From contig LSSK01000011.1 in assembly GCA_001969505.1 (NCBI GenBank), positions 17,788-81,787 on the forward strand: DNA of 64,000 nt, written 5' to 3'. This stretch comes from Zancudomyces culisetae. Taxonomy: Eukaryota > Kickxellomycota > Harpellomycetes > Harpellales > Legeriomycetaceae. The notes under the pieces were generated by a model. That model ran no database searches. It saw nothing but the letters and a program-made list of their open reading frames with translations, and had not been told where the DNA came from. Of the stretch, positions 47,362-60,136 are shown one piece after another. Within the stretch, counting starts at the first letter, position 1, and each line of letters begins with the position of its first letter. The position numbers were made by a program, and so were the translations under genes.

Positions 47362-48462
47362 GAGTTTTATGTGCTTTCTTTGTTTCTTTTACCCGTCTAA
47401 TCTGGATTTTACACAACTTATAGATATTAGAATACAGAAGTCTGGTTAATAATTTCTTGTCTTGTTTGTTGCTATGGGTTGATTAAGTTACTACTTTATT
47501 ATGTATGTGATTTATTGAATGAGTGATGTTTAGATTTTTCTTATTGTTTTTAGCTGAGCCCTAAATGCAATTAATATCTCGTTTCATCAAAATCCATGGA
47601 AATTAGTGCCAAAAGAAATAAAGATAAAAACATTCGGAAATTCTTGAACAATTGTCCGTTTTTTGTAACCTAATAGGGTTTTTCGCTACTTTTTTGCTGA
47701 TTATGTAATTTCATTGTGCTCGCTGTTGTTTCATCAACTGACCTTTCTACTTCTAACTTTGTGTTCAATTTGGTTGGTAAAATCAAAATGGTATTGGGCT
47801 GTGACACACTGGATAATTTTTGCGTGGTGTGTGGATGTAATTACTTTCAGAGCCCAGCATTGAGCCATTCATAAACAATGGTATGAATTGATGGCAAAAA
47901 ATCATGCCTTTGTTTTGTCAATTGATTTGCAGCTAATTTGATCATTTTTTATTGTAAATCGTCTAGTGTGAAAATGAGCATCATTGTATTCTAAGTACTT
48001 TGTACAGACCATTTAAGTAGCAATTAGGTACGTTTTATAGTACACGCAAGAAAATGTTGTTATATAGGCATTCTAATAACTATACTGCAGAATCCAGAAA
48101 AAAAAAGTGAAAACACATGTGTTCTACGTTATAATTGTGCAAACTGAATTATTTTGCCTCGAACACCAATACTTTAATAACCATCCCCTCCTCTACCTAT
48201 TCTCTACCTTTAGCCATCAGTAAAATGATCAACATAGTGGAATATACTTTGATCTGTAGAAATTATTTTCAAAGTTAAGCCAAGATACTTATGAACGTGA
48301 GTAAAATTAGAAAAATGTGTCGCATAGACCTACTGATCTTATGTTTTTGGAAATGGTGGTCTCTACAAGTTTTTTAGTAGTTGAAATTGTAATAATGGCT
48401 TTAATCGAAATCTTAAACTGATAATCAGCTAGTAGATAAAATCAACCTATGTATTATTTAGT
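47362..48462. other. intergenic
   Basis: About 1.1 kb between the ZIP9-like start and the small zinc-finger gene. AT-rich; nothing recognised. Confidence 0.5.
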
Positions 48463-49036
48463 TCAGCACTCCAAGTAATGCTCAACGTGCGCTTCCCAGT
48501 TTCCAGAATACTCTAGACACTTTGGGCACTGAGTCACATATGATAAATAGCTATAATCAATATGCTGTTGTAAACCATTTTCCCATCCCGTGCTTTTCCC
48601 ACCTTTCATCGCCTCCTTTCTTCTTTTCTCTCTTCTATGTTGAAGTGATTAATCGTTATAGACTATTAAAGATAGACCAATATATCGATGTTGTGGTGCG
48701 TACTATCTGTGTAAATAACCACGCAAAACAGGTTTGTTGAACAGCTTACATTTCGCTTACATCGAATCTAATAATCTGTGCGTTCCTTTTAACCACTCTT
48801 TGACTTTTTTTTAACTTTCCTAAGCCTGTAATTGTAAATGTGTGAGTGGGTATGTACCGGTGCATCACTGAGTCGATTCGATTAATATTGTACACAAGCT
48901 CCTTTCGCAATATCTCGAGGTACGCTCTACTGCCTGTAAAATTCTTGTAGCTACGTGTACAGCACTCCTGGCAGCTCGAAAGCAGTATATATCCAGCCGT
49001 TTCTCTCAACACCTGATGAGTACACAGTTCAACCAT
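48463..49036 (-). CDS. small hypothetical protein with C-terminal C2H2-like zinc finger
   Basis: Two exons, 48761-49036 and 48463-48564 (donor GAT|GTAAGC, acceptor ACAACAG), join in phase to 125 aa. The second exon carries CPKCLEYSGNWEAHVEHYLEC, that is C-x2-C-x10-H-x3-H followed by a terminal Cys, so it is a plausible single zinc finger. The first exon is helical and contains HQVLRETAGYILLSSCQECC and a basic stretch KLKKSQRVVKR. Splicing brings the finger into frame exactly, which is the main reason to believe the gene. I do not recognise the family. Confidence 0.5.
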
Positions 49037-50115
49037 TGTGTTTTTTTATAATACTATATGTATCTTGATATAACGAGGAGGGAATGGTTATAGTCTGTGT
49101 AAAACAGATATATTAAGCTACATATGAAAACTGGAATCATATGAATGTAAATTTTTGTTTTTTTTGGGAGGAAAGGGGGTAGCTGGATATATGCATCCAA
49201 TTGTTTATCAATTATACAATGAGAAAGTAATGTAATATATGTAGTAGGTGAAAATAACAATTTAGACATGTTTTGGGGTAACTGAATTCAAAAGGAACTT
49301 TGATAAATGCCACCGTTTTCTACTTATTGAACACTGGCATCTTGCTCAGTAAAGACGCACTATTGTATTATCCACATTACACTAGAATGCACAAAAGGGA
49401 AGACCAAAACTAGTTGCGCCAATACACATAATTAATTCGGTAACATATAATTGGAATCATTAGACTTATGTTATTGATATCTTTGTACTCGACATAAATC
49501 TTGTAGCTTTGCATTACGATGATTTTAACGTCAAGTAAAGAATATACATATCCCCATTCTACAATCATCCTTAACCTTGGGTGTGTGTTTTGACTAAAAA
49601 CAAGAAAAAAACAAAACAAAACAACGGCTTCCTCTATTATTATATCTTTTGTGGAATTCATTAGCAACAAGATACGAATTGTACAAGGCAGCACGTCTAA
49701 ATGTGCTGCTAAATACAGTCATATTCTCGCCAGAGTTGCTACACATCCCACTTTTTTACATTAAAACATAAAAAGTATAATAAAACTTGTAAAACAAAAG
49801 GAATACACACTCTATTCCCAATACAGTTCACGTCGAAACAAGAAAAATACAAAGGTGATTAGAGCCGCGCATTATCCGACAAATGCTCAGCTTTCTATAA
49901 GGCTATAAAGTGGTGTATTAATGTATTTCAATATGACAAGCGTGAGTATTCACAGCAAATGGGGGCTCGACTACAACAGTTGAGACTTTTTGCGTTTCCT
50001 TTTTGTGTGGATGGTTAAATGGCTAAAGAAAAGTTTGACAACCAAATAAATTTATATCATATAATCATTGGAAAAAAATTATTTATATAACCGTGAGCAT
50101 TAAAAAGTGAAAAAA
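49037..50115. other. intergenic with one doubtful open frame
   Basis: A minus-strand open stretch at 49410-49694 translates to a hydrophobic, family-less peptide and may be chance. Otherwise nothing seen. Confidence 0.45.
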
Positions 50116-51038
50116 CTACAAAATTGAGCAACCTCTCTTCTTTTTGGTCTTTGAAAGTAAAGCAGCGCGAGTAGCAGCCTCAAAAACTTCACGAACACCA
50201 TCATTGGTTTTTGCTGAACACTCGAGGTATTTAAAGGCACCAATTTTTTGTGCAACGGACATGCCCTATGATACAAATATGTTGTTAATGTATATTTCGT
50301 TTTAACAGATGGCTTCGAATATCGTAAATTATACAGAAACATACCTCTTCTGTAGTTACTGGATGCAATCCATTGCGTCTAAGATCCTCGATTGTGCGTG
50401 GGTCGTTACGTAAATCTTTTTTGCAGCCCACCAGGATTATTGGGAGACCAGCACAGAAATGTAGCACCTCCGCAATCCACTATTTATACAAATGATACGT
50501 GTACATTCGTTATTTCTGCTCACATATGGGTGCGCATGTGTGTATGCGAGTTCATGTGTGTTCATTAGTGAATTATAACAGAAATATACTTGGGCTAGAA
50601 AATAGTACATACCTTCTCTTGTACGTTATCTAAAGAATCTGGCGAATCTATTGAAAAACATATAAGAATGACATGGGAGTCGGGGTATGAAAGAGGGCGT
50701 AGACGATCGTAATCTTCCTGTCCTGCTGTGTCCCACAGTGTCAATTCAACATGACGGCCATCAGCCTCGACATCTGCAACATAGTTTTCGAATACTGTTG
50801 GAACATATACCTATTTTTTCAAAAAATTCTCGCCGTTTTTAGATTAGAGATACTTTTACCCAATTTTTAAATCATTAATATGCCGGAAGTTCGAATTTTA
50901 ATACAAAAAAATTAAAAAAACAACAATAAATCGATTTACCTCAGGGAATGTACCATTTGAAAACACAATCAAGAGACACGTTTTTCCACAAGCACCATCA
51001 CCCACAATTACTAGCTTTCGACGAATTTCTGCGGCCAT
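50116..51038 (-). CDS. RHO1: Rho-family GTPase, Rho1/RhoA type
   Basis: Four exons with closed phases: 50940-51038, 50613-50810, 50345-50479, 50116-50265, giving exactly 193 aa, the length of RhoA. P-loop GDGACGKT, switch [10 protein letters not shown], switch [21 protein letters not shown], the Rho insert region ([17 protein letters not shown]), ECSAKT and the C-terminal CAAX box CSIL, whose final Leu predicts geranylgeranylation. A polybasic KTKKKRG precedes it. In fungi Rho1 activates glucan synthase, Pkc1 and formins at sites of growth. All three acceptors are ATAG. The stop is just 60 bp from a minor AT run; no unusual change was seen. Confidence 0.96.
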
Positions 51039-53099
51039 CTATTTCAGTAATTATAACGTCAGCAACTATTTCCTTAAGCCCTTGTTCGTAGTTCTAAACG
51101 AATGTAAAAAAAATATTAAGAAAAGAATATCTGCTCTGCCCCCGCGGGTATTGTTGTCAAATATTCAGTCTTAGCAAAATGTAGAATTAAAGTCTGAAAT
51201 TCAGAACCAGCCAAGAAAAAAATTGTTTAAAGAGTCAAACTCAGCAAAGTTGTGGATTAATTTTAGACTGTTGGATTTAATGTAGAATCAGTAATGACTA
51301 GCGATAAGGTCGCCACAGCAAAAATAAAATGTTTCAGGAATGTGTAATCCGGACTTACCTTAACTAATGAAAACTATATATTCTCTTTTTTAGCCAAATA
51401 TATTAGCAGTTTTTTTTGTATTTCCTAAAAAAACAAAAGCTAAAATGCTTCATATTATTGCAAGAATTTGGTCTTTTGCAATTTTTGGATTATCGCAAAA
51501 ATAAAACGGGAAAATGGTTCGCATGTACAAACAAGCTAATCAGCACATACTATTCGAAGAAATAAAACACTTTTTTTTTTCATTCCAGAGCTACATTTCC
51601 GCTTTATTTGCAAGGTAAATTTGCTGAGCTAGTAAAAACCTACCAAGTAAATTTAGGTTTCCTTACATTGCATAATGCAGGATTCAATAAGCCGTTTTAT
51701 TTTCAATTTCACACGAAGTTGGTTTCTAATCTCTGCCCAAAAAAAATCTAAAAAATTTTTTTTCTCGGTAAAAAAAAACAGAGATTAGTTGCTTTTAACG
51801 CTTTACAAAGCAACCATAACGTCATTTGATTGGCATAAAACCGAATTGCCAGAAATGAAAACACTTTGTTTTGTAACGGAGTTCATTATTCCGCTTTGCA
51901 TTTCAGTTGCATTTTTTTTTGTTGTTCCGTTTTTTACAAAAACCCGATAAAAATGCTCAAATATATTGACTCGACACGCATTTTGTTACAAAGTATAGAT
52001 GCGTTTTGTATTAAAAAGTACAAGAAAAAAAGCTGTATTAGTATATTGGGTTGAGATTTAGCTCAGGCAACTTAACCCGCCTGAATATGTCCACAGCTGC
52101 AAAGCGTTTTTTTTTTCTACTTGGAAGAAATAGAGAACACAAATTACTGAGCCACTTAACCAGGGAAGAATTCATCATATACATTTGCTAACAACAGGAA
52201 AGTGTATGTAAATATACGCTTCGAATCACCCTATAATTGCAAGACCCTTATTATTATTTCTCTTGAACGAGGTGCTGGTAACCAGTCTTTTTAATAAAAA
52301 AAGTTGTAGTAAGCCACAAAATAGAGCTTAAAACCTTGTTTGCAAACATTGGGTATGTCCTTATAATAACCATTTCAAAAGAAAATTCAAAGTGGCAAAG
52401 GTCATATCACTAACAAACAGCGCTATTTTTTATTTAGTGCTCTCTGTTATGTAAAAAAAAAAGGGAGGGAAGGGTAGAGAGAGAAGATTCAGAAGCTGAA
52501 TCAACTTGAAACAGAAACATTGATGCTTGTCTTTGAACATTCGCATCTTGTTGGCACTAAAAAGGAGAGCCAAAACGGGGGTCGAGTAGATAACCAAGTG
52601 GATACTCAAGTAGATATGTGATGATTATGCTTATATTGCTGCAAGATGCTCTTTTTGCACTTGATGAGTACAGTCTAGCATTCCTTCCGCTTTGTAAATG
52701 TCATAAATGACATTCTACAAAAAATTTTCATAACATAGCTAGACTTTGATGGCAAAAAATACGCCATAATAACTAATCTAACTTCGAAGATTCCAAGTGT
52801 ACATTGTAACAAAAACAAACAAAATATTATATTACGTTTGAATATACTTTGACTGATTTCTACTCATTCATATAAGCACAAACAAGGAAATTATGTGATA
52901 TACGCGAAAAAATATCAAGTAAAATATACAGTTTGAGAGGGGGGGGGGTGATATTAGGATGTGATACGAAGGTTATTTTAAGCAAAGGATGTATTTTATT
53001 GAAGATACATCAGTTAATGGCCCATGTAGCATATGACGCAGTTATAAGTAAAAGTTTTTACATGAACAAACAAGGTTAAGCAGAATACAACATACAAAA
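51039..53099. other. intergenic
   Basis: About 2 kb, AT-rich, with T- and A-runs (51400-51790) and a G-run at 52940. No gene recognised. Confidence 0.45.
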
Positions 53100-55972
53100 C
53101 TAAAAGTTAAGTTCTTTGTCAATTTGCAAAAATTGCCATGTCCAATCAGAGTTATATAAGATGGGACGTAGGTCAGAACAGTTATCCCCAGAGGAGTTTA
53201 ATCCAGAGTGAAAAATGGGGGTGGAGACAGCGGATTTGTGGCGATTGATTGAGTAGTAATGGAAAAAGGTTTTGACTTTGACAGCAATATCGTATGGAGA
53301 ATAATCATGGGACCAGAGATTACACAATTTTTTAAACAAAAAATAAGGACCCAGTCTGAAGAGAGTGCGAAGGCGGGTATACATAAATAAATCGTCATAA
53401 GACATGCCCATTTCTACCTCGTCGCATTGAACAAAGGGTGTGTGAGTGGGAACAAGCTCAGCAGAGGGTGTTGAGTCCAAAAACAGATTAAGTACGCTTA
53501 GCTGATAATACTTGCATGAAAAGGCAATAAAGTTACGTAGCTCCATTTTGCTGTAAGAACCAATGGGGTTTAGATCGCCGCTGCTATTATCATACTTGGT
53601 TAAATAACCACGGACAATCTCGTCAGAGTTTGCTGTACTAAGTGTGAGAAGCAGTTTTTTTCTTCCGCGAACCCAAAGTATCAATGACGCTACAAAATAA
53701 GAAAGTACCATTCGAATACGAGCCTGAATGTTTTGCAAAGCAAGATTTTCTGTAACCGAGCCGCCGTGTGCTGTGAATTTGGGCGTTTTATTCATAATCA
53801 TCACAAACAGTGCCAGTACGGTTGTGATTACCTGATCAATCCCAAAGTCCATGTGGTAACTATCAATAAATGTTATGAAAAAGTATATAAGTAACTGGGT
53901 ATTGGCAATACGTATTCAACAAAAATATTTACCACCCAACTTCGGCAGCCACCATACATGCTCTATTCCTGCTCTGGGTAGTTGAATTTTCCGTACTCAT
54001 ATACGCTGTATGTATTAAATAGCTATTTTTAATACATTATTATACACTTTTTAAAACAACATCATTTAAAAAACACGCTCTTTTCTAGTTAAAGCGTTGA
54101 CAAAGGTGATTGAATAGGGATCAAATCAAATAAATCAAATAAATTTATGCTATAGTTACTTTGATATCTCTCTTGGGCTTTCAGGAAAATAGGCATCATT
54201 CCCTATTATCTCTCTAAGGTCTCCCAACACGGCTTCGTCTATCAGAAATATACTCATGTTGTAGTCACACTTTATTTAAATCCCTGGCACGGCATTACGA
54301 AAAAAAATCATAAGTTTGCACATCTTGTCATAGAATTACACTTACCTCCATCTTTTATCGCATTGTAAACCAATCTGCACATGGAGTACGTCATCATCAA
54401 AACAGAACAGCTATCTATTCCTCCGCTAAGTGCTATAAAATACCCTCCTTGTCTGCTGCGCCTCAAATAATCCCACATCCAACATGCCGAGGCCAAGTTC
54501 ATTTCCTCCTCCGCCGTTAAAAACACCACTTGAATAGGGTCTGTACATGGATCATACGATTGTTTTATGTTGAATTTTACCCGAACCTTTGGATATTCTA
54601 AATCACCTTGGTTTTCAGGGGGTACACTCGAAAAGTTATCTTTAATTATTGTGCGTTGTGATCTGTATGAGGTCACTTCATTCAAGTCTAGGTTTGCAAC
54701 AACAACTTCATACTCACTTAATGAAAATTGCTTTCCTATTGCCATCACCTCGCCATTATACACTACCATTGGGGCACCATCAAAATAAGTATTTCCTGAG
54801 CTACACCCTCTCTGATTCGAATATAAATATGCTCCTCCAAACTATTTTTTGTTTGGTATTCCTCTTTATTACTGCTATACATATATACTCGGTTGATAGT
54901 ATATTTAAAATATAATAATGACGACTTACGCATGTGGTAATTTGAACTATACTATTAACTCTTTTTTCGAGCTTTCCGATTTCATGATAGTTCCCACTAG
55001 CATTTACAATTATCTCTGCACCATTTATATACATCTCACTGTGTGGACTTCGAGGTGCATTCATTTCCTCTCCAATTTCAATTCCAATTGTTGTATCATT
55101 AAGCTCTAGCAATGCATCTCCTATTACCGTTTCCTTCTGCCCTTTAACACTTTTTATAGTATCTGGTAGTGTATAATTCTCCACTTTCATGTTGTCCGCC
55201 CATGTTGAAAACCATCTAGGATGTTCTGATCTTCCCTCTACTGAAAGCCATTTTTTTGGCCTAATCAGTAAAATCTCACCATTCATCATTACCGTTACTC
55301 CTGAATACCGATGTCCTTTAAATAAAACCGGCCTATAGTTTTTTTCAAGGGTTGTGAGTAAGAGTTTTAATACTGCATTTTTCCATTATTATCATTATTG
55401 TTTACTATTTTTTGTTATTATCATCACGAATAACAAAATAATAAATCTGTACTATTGTAAAAACATACATTCCGAGAAATATCAGAATCCCGTACAGCTC
55501 TGTATCACCTAAAAGTTTGGCTACAACCTCCCATGAGTGAGTGTATGTGTCAACTATATTTGTTTTGAAATTATTGTCAGTCTTTCAAATTAGTTAAAGT
55601 TTTTAAAATAACTCTGGTTTCGTCTGGGTACTTACTTTCATAAAAATGATCTCTACAGCCATATCCACTATTTCATTACATATTTTACAGGATTTTGGTA
55701 GGATGTTGTTTAAAAAACAGAAAAAAAGTAGATGCTCTCTCGTATCGGTGGTATCCATATTATTTCTGTAGCATGTCGACGCTTTTCAACTACAAAAATA
55801 AAAGAATCATCAATGTCAACACTTACGTTACTTCAAGCTCCGAACCAAGTCTAATTTTAGCATTTCTAGCCTTAGCATCGATTATACTCCTTCGAATCCT
55901 TTCATAATTTCCGTCGAAATCAAGGACCCATTGATTCAAGCAACAGGCTGAGACCAGGCTCCCCAATTCCAT
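53100..55972 (-). CDS. QNS1: glutamine-dependent NAD+ synthetase with a degenerate glutaminase domain
   Basis: Eight exons: 55827-55972, 55636-55667, 55469-55553, 54930-55332, 54346-54841, 54160-54238, 53933-54022, 53100-53859. All phases close, giving 696 aa (human NADSYN1 706). Residues 1-~280 are the nitrilase-fold glutaminase that releases ammonia; ~300-690 the ATP-dependent NAD synthetase that amidates nicotinic acid adenine dinucleotide in the cytosol. The synthetase part is intact: SGGIDSCS P-loop, [35 protein letters not shown] and YSINRHK. In the glutaminase the catalytic Glu45 and Lys114 are kept, but position 175, the nucleophilic Cys of human NADSYN1 (family EICEELW), is Gly, read as EIGEEM (codon GGA); GPELE is GSELE and EGNYRE is EGRSEH. 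The enzyme may depend on free ammonia. All seven acceptors are ATAG. Confidence 0.93.
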
Positions 55973-58312
55973 GCTCAGCTATTTTCCCTCTTTTTTTTTA
56001 GTACACCTTCAAAAGTTATGAAAAACGTTATTTGAGAAAGCCTTAAAATACAGAATATTTTTTTTCCAAATGTATTTATCTACTACTTGCTAAACCTAAA
56101 TAGTTCTTGTGGAATGTGGATATAGTTTATGCTTATAAACCAAAAATAGAAAGAAAAAAAATATTTCGCTCAAGTAATGCAGCATCAGAATAACGACAAT
56201 ACTTGCTCGTTTTTTGACGAACTCGTGCCATAATTTCTTCTTGTTTTTTGTTTTGAATCAATTAATCGAGAATTTTAAATCCTAGCCTTGCCGAATCGGC
56301 GTAATCCCAATAACTTATTTGAGATTGGCAGGATTATAAAATCGCATTCCTATTTGCTTGTATCTAAAGCATAAAGCTTGTTTGTTGTCCAATTATATAT
56401 TAATACAAAGGGCAGACAATTAACTGTAGAAATAACAATTAAATCCCCCTTCACCTCAATTATTTCAATCTGGCTTTAGCACATAGTAGTTTTTTTTTTG
56501 TATTTAGTGTCGAGCTAGAGATTACCAAGCTAACAGAAATTCATTTACATTACTACTCGAATGTTATTTCTTTTTACTAAGTTAGCTGGTAAACACTACA
56601 CAAAAAGTGTAAAAAAAGTAACAATCATATAATCAATATTTCTTTATCCCCTTCCAGATATTACATATCTATTCACTTTGATTCAGCGAGACACTTTTAA
56701 CTCCAGGTTGACCCCATATGACCATAAAGTTGAATTAAATTACCTGATATGAATTATTGAAGTGTTTTTAAATACTTGTAGCCATGATTTGGCTAAAATG
56801 TGTCTCAAAAGAAATGCAATCCATTTCAGCACTTGGCTACGTGCCCAGATCATACTTTAGTGACGAGCGTGTGATAAGTGACCCGTTTTATACCACCTAG
56901 GCCTCTAGAGGAATTGAAACACTTGATCCACCATTCGGAACAAAGGGATGTGTGCTGGTGTTTGAAAAAGGCAAAAAACAAAGACAAGCACACCCCCCAA
57001 TTTGTGCTCGACAACATTTCCGATGATGGGTGTTCTTTTTCTTAGCTAATTTTTTTCCGTTACTGCGAAAAACACATCAAATGGGTAGGTTAGGAACACC
57101 AAAAGATGACTTTGTGATCTTGACAATATGAAGATTTAATAACGTAACACCAGCTATACATTATTAAACCATTCAATTTTAATACATGTGCTAGGAATAT
57201 GACTTTTCTGGCATTTACAATAACTACGACAAACAGCGTTTACTCTGCTGACCACTTGTGTGTGTTTACACAACTTTTCAAATCAATTCATACATGCTGT
57301 TTTTGTTTTGCTTTGGTTTTCCTGGTTTTGGAAAACTTGGCTGAACACTTGGTGTAAATATAGTATTTTATTAGTTAAAGTATATCCAACTCTGTTTATC
57401 TGTGCACTTAATATTGTTACATAAAACTAAAAACTTCTGCATCAATGAAAGAATTATAAATGAGAAAGTACTATTTAACTGAAAAGTTACAGAAACTGTA
57501 ATTCGAGATGCTTTATCATTAGGCATTGCATCTTTTTAAATTTGCGGACCATACCAACCAGTTATGTATCAATAATAGTTTATACAAAGGGCTAAATGTA
57601 TAAATATGCATATGAGATACAATACCTTTTGTGTTCGGTGAACTAGTGTAGTTCAAAATGCTTTATCCTAAAAAGAAATAGTATGCGCACACTTTCTATT
57701 ATCACTCATCCTTTTTGGACCGAACAAATATGTAGGATACCTGGATGTTACTATGATTTGATAGAGCAAACACGTGAGTGTAAGGTCTGGGGCTATTTTG
57801 CCATTTCCCCTCCCTAATAAAGACTAAACACCAATTTTGTTTGAGCGAAGTTTGATTCTAGCCAATAAAAGCAAAGCTCTGCGAGCTTTTGCAGCTAAAA
57901 AAGTTTAGCCAATGTCTGTGGTTGTTTATTTGTTAAAAAAACTTCCTAGGTCAAATAAAATCTCTTGGAATTACCAGCTTTAAAATGCTTTTGGCCACGA
58001 AGGATGGTAAATGGGCATTAAAAAAAGCTGTACTTTGAAGAGTGTTGTTTAAACAAATAGTCGTCACACCAAAAGCCGATTCTAATACTGATATTGTCTC
58101 AATAATCTATACACATATGTTTATTTATTGACAAAGAATACTCGAGTGTTGCAAAAAGTGTAAACGAAAAGTTCGATATTGAGAATTTCAATTTAAAACC
58201 GACCCCAACTTATCCACCGCTAAAATTGGAAAGAGAAAACACAAAAGCATAAGGGTAAACAGTATATACAACAAAAAAAGAAGAAATAATAGAAGATATT
58301 CAATAAGAAAAA
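55973..58312. other. intergenic, divergent upstream regions of QNS1 and SEC15
   Basis: About 2.3 kb of AT-rich DNA with T-runs near 56490. No gene, RNA gene or repeat recognised. Confidence 0.45.
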
Positions 58313-60136
58313 ATGGCAGAAACAATCCAGCAACAGCTACAGCAGTTGGTTTTGCTTCCTGAGACTCAATCGACAAGCTCAAGCGCTGCAGCAGTGGAGG
58401 GTTGGCACGCAGGGGGTTTTGGAGCAAATAAGGGGCATAATGACGAAATAATGGAGCAATTGGGACCGATAATTCTATCCGTATATCGAGCAAAGAAAGA
58501 GGAACTTTTTAAAAAGCAAGTGGAGATTTTTGTGGCTAAAAAAGATGCGGAAATTATGAAACTATGTGGTGATCATCACAAGCAATTTGCAGTGGCTTTG
58601 GAACAGCTATTAAAAATTAAACAAAACACATCGACTTTGCGAGAAAAAATAGTGGAGTTAAATACTGATCTTCAGAATTCGGGTAAGGATCTGGTATCAA
58701 CGAAGAAAGAACTGCTAGTGCTGAAAAATAAGCATCGAAATGTTGAACTAGCTTTAGCAGCAACCAAAAAATGTACCGAGGTTTTCCATATGGTGGCAAA
58801 TTTTGAGCAACAGGTTCAAAATAAAACATACTACGAGGCAATTAAAACGTTGGAGGATCTGCAACAAGCTTATATTCAAAAAGTCAAAAATTACAAGATT
58901 GGAAGGGTTTTATGTAAGTTTTATGAATGTGCATGGTGCTACTATCGATACTAGTATTTGTGTTAGAGGATAATGGCCACGTGTATTGATATTGATGTGG
59001 TAGATCTAATAAGTCTGCTCAAAATACATTTAAATATAGCTGATTCATTTGGGGTAATGAGTGCTGAGCTAAAGGATGCGGCTCTGAGTGATATGCGAGA
59101 GTGGCTGTATGGGCTTAAAAAAACAATGAGGCAAATTGGTGCACAGTATGACGACCGAATGAATAGGAAACAGTTAAACTGGGTTGGCAGGATCAAAGGG
59201 GATAAAGATAAGTATGTTAGCCCGGCAGTTCATTTTGTATTAGACGAAGAATTTGAAGGTAATATCATTGTATTTTTTTGTATTTTTTCTTTTTTGGTAT
59301 TGTATTTATGTCTTTAAAAATAAATTTCAGCGAGGGGGGGAGTTAGAGTTAGAGTTAGAATAGAGATGAGGATGAGGATGAGGATGAGGAAATAACTAGA
59401 AACTTCAAGGAAAATCACGAAAAAAAATAATCATCATAGTTCTTAATAAATATTATGTGTATCAAAATATAGAACCCGAGCAATCAAAAATAGATCTTAA
59501 GCCATTATATCTGTGCCTTTATGTTCACATAAAGCTTGGATACAAGGCTGAATTTGTAAAGAGCTACTCGAAAGATCGCAAGGCACAAATTGACTTGATT
59601 ATGAATTCGACAGGAAACGTAGTTACGCAAGACTTGACTTCATTTGATAATTTGATATATGATGTTATTGGGTTTTTTATAATTGAGAACAATGTAGTAA
59701 CATCATCACCAGATTTCAGAGCCAAAACAGATGTATGTTACTACTTACTCTATATATGTGTGTGCTATATAATGATTAACTCATCTTGAATGTGGCGTGG
59801 ATCTGACACATTAACCATACAATGTACCACATAGGTTGATTTACTTTGGGACTCTGTAGTGAACAGTTTTTCGACCATCATTGCCAAAAACATCCAGGCG
59901 ATATTATCAAACGAAAAAACTGCATCTTCAATTAAAAAAAAGCTGGAAACATTCACCTTTGTAATGGAGGTAAGGGTCATTTGACTTGTGTTTGAAATTA
60001 AATGTGTTTGCGTTTATTATACTAGAAGTCAGCCAGAGTAACGATATCTTTGTACTTAAAAATCATATAAATATAGGAATATTCATACGACGTGCAGAAA
60101 CTTCGAGAGCTTATTGTTGCCATTTTCAACACATAA
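58313..60136 (+). CDS. SEC15: exocyst subunit Sec15, N-terminal half only
   Basis: Five exons: 58313-58913, 59004-59258, 59473-59732, 59835-59969, 60077-60136. Phases close, giving 436 aa, against roughly 800 in the family. Sec15 links vesicle-bound Rab GTPase to the exocyst tether. The model matches the N-terminal coiled-coil part (YYEAIKTLEDLQQAYI, like YYSALKTMEQLENVYF in EXOC6), LSDMREWLYGLKKTM and the block DLKPLYLCLYVH ... DVIGFFIIENNVV, then DLLWDSVVNSF and a last exon DVQKLRELIVAIFNT ending in TAA. The rest of the protein, including the Rab-binding C-terminal domain, is not visible in the ~700 bp before the next gene. Either the protein is truncated or I have missed exons. Intron 2 carries (GTTAGA)n and (GATGAG)n repeats. 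The first intron boundary (acceptor GGTAG at 59003) is my choice among alternatives. Confidence 0.82.
59336..59395. repeat. short GTTAGA and GATGAG tandem repeats in a SEC15 intron
   Basis: Poly-G followed by about three GTTAGA units and about four GATGAG units, all within intron 2 of the SEC15 model. Confidence 0.8.

Noticed and set aside
49410-49694. Minus-strand open frame of 94 codons
   Set aside because: Hydrophobic, begins in an unremarkable context and resembles no family; could be an exon but I cannot support it.
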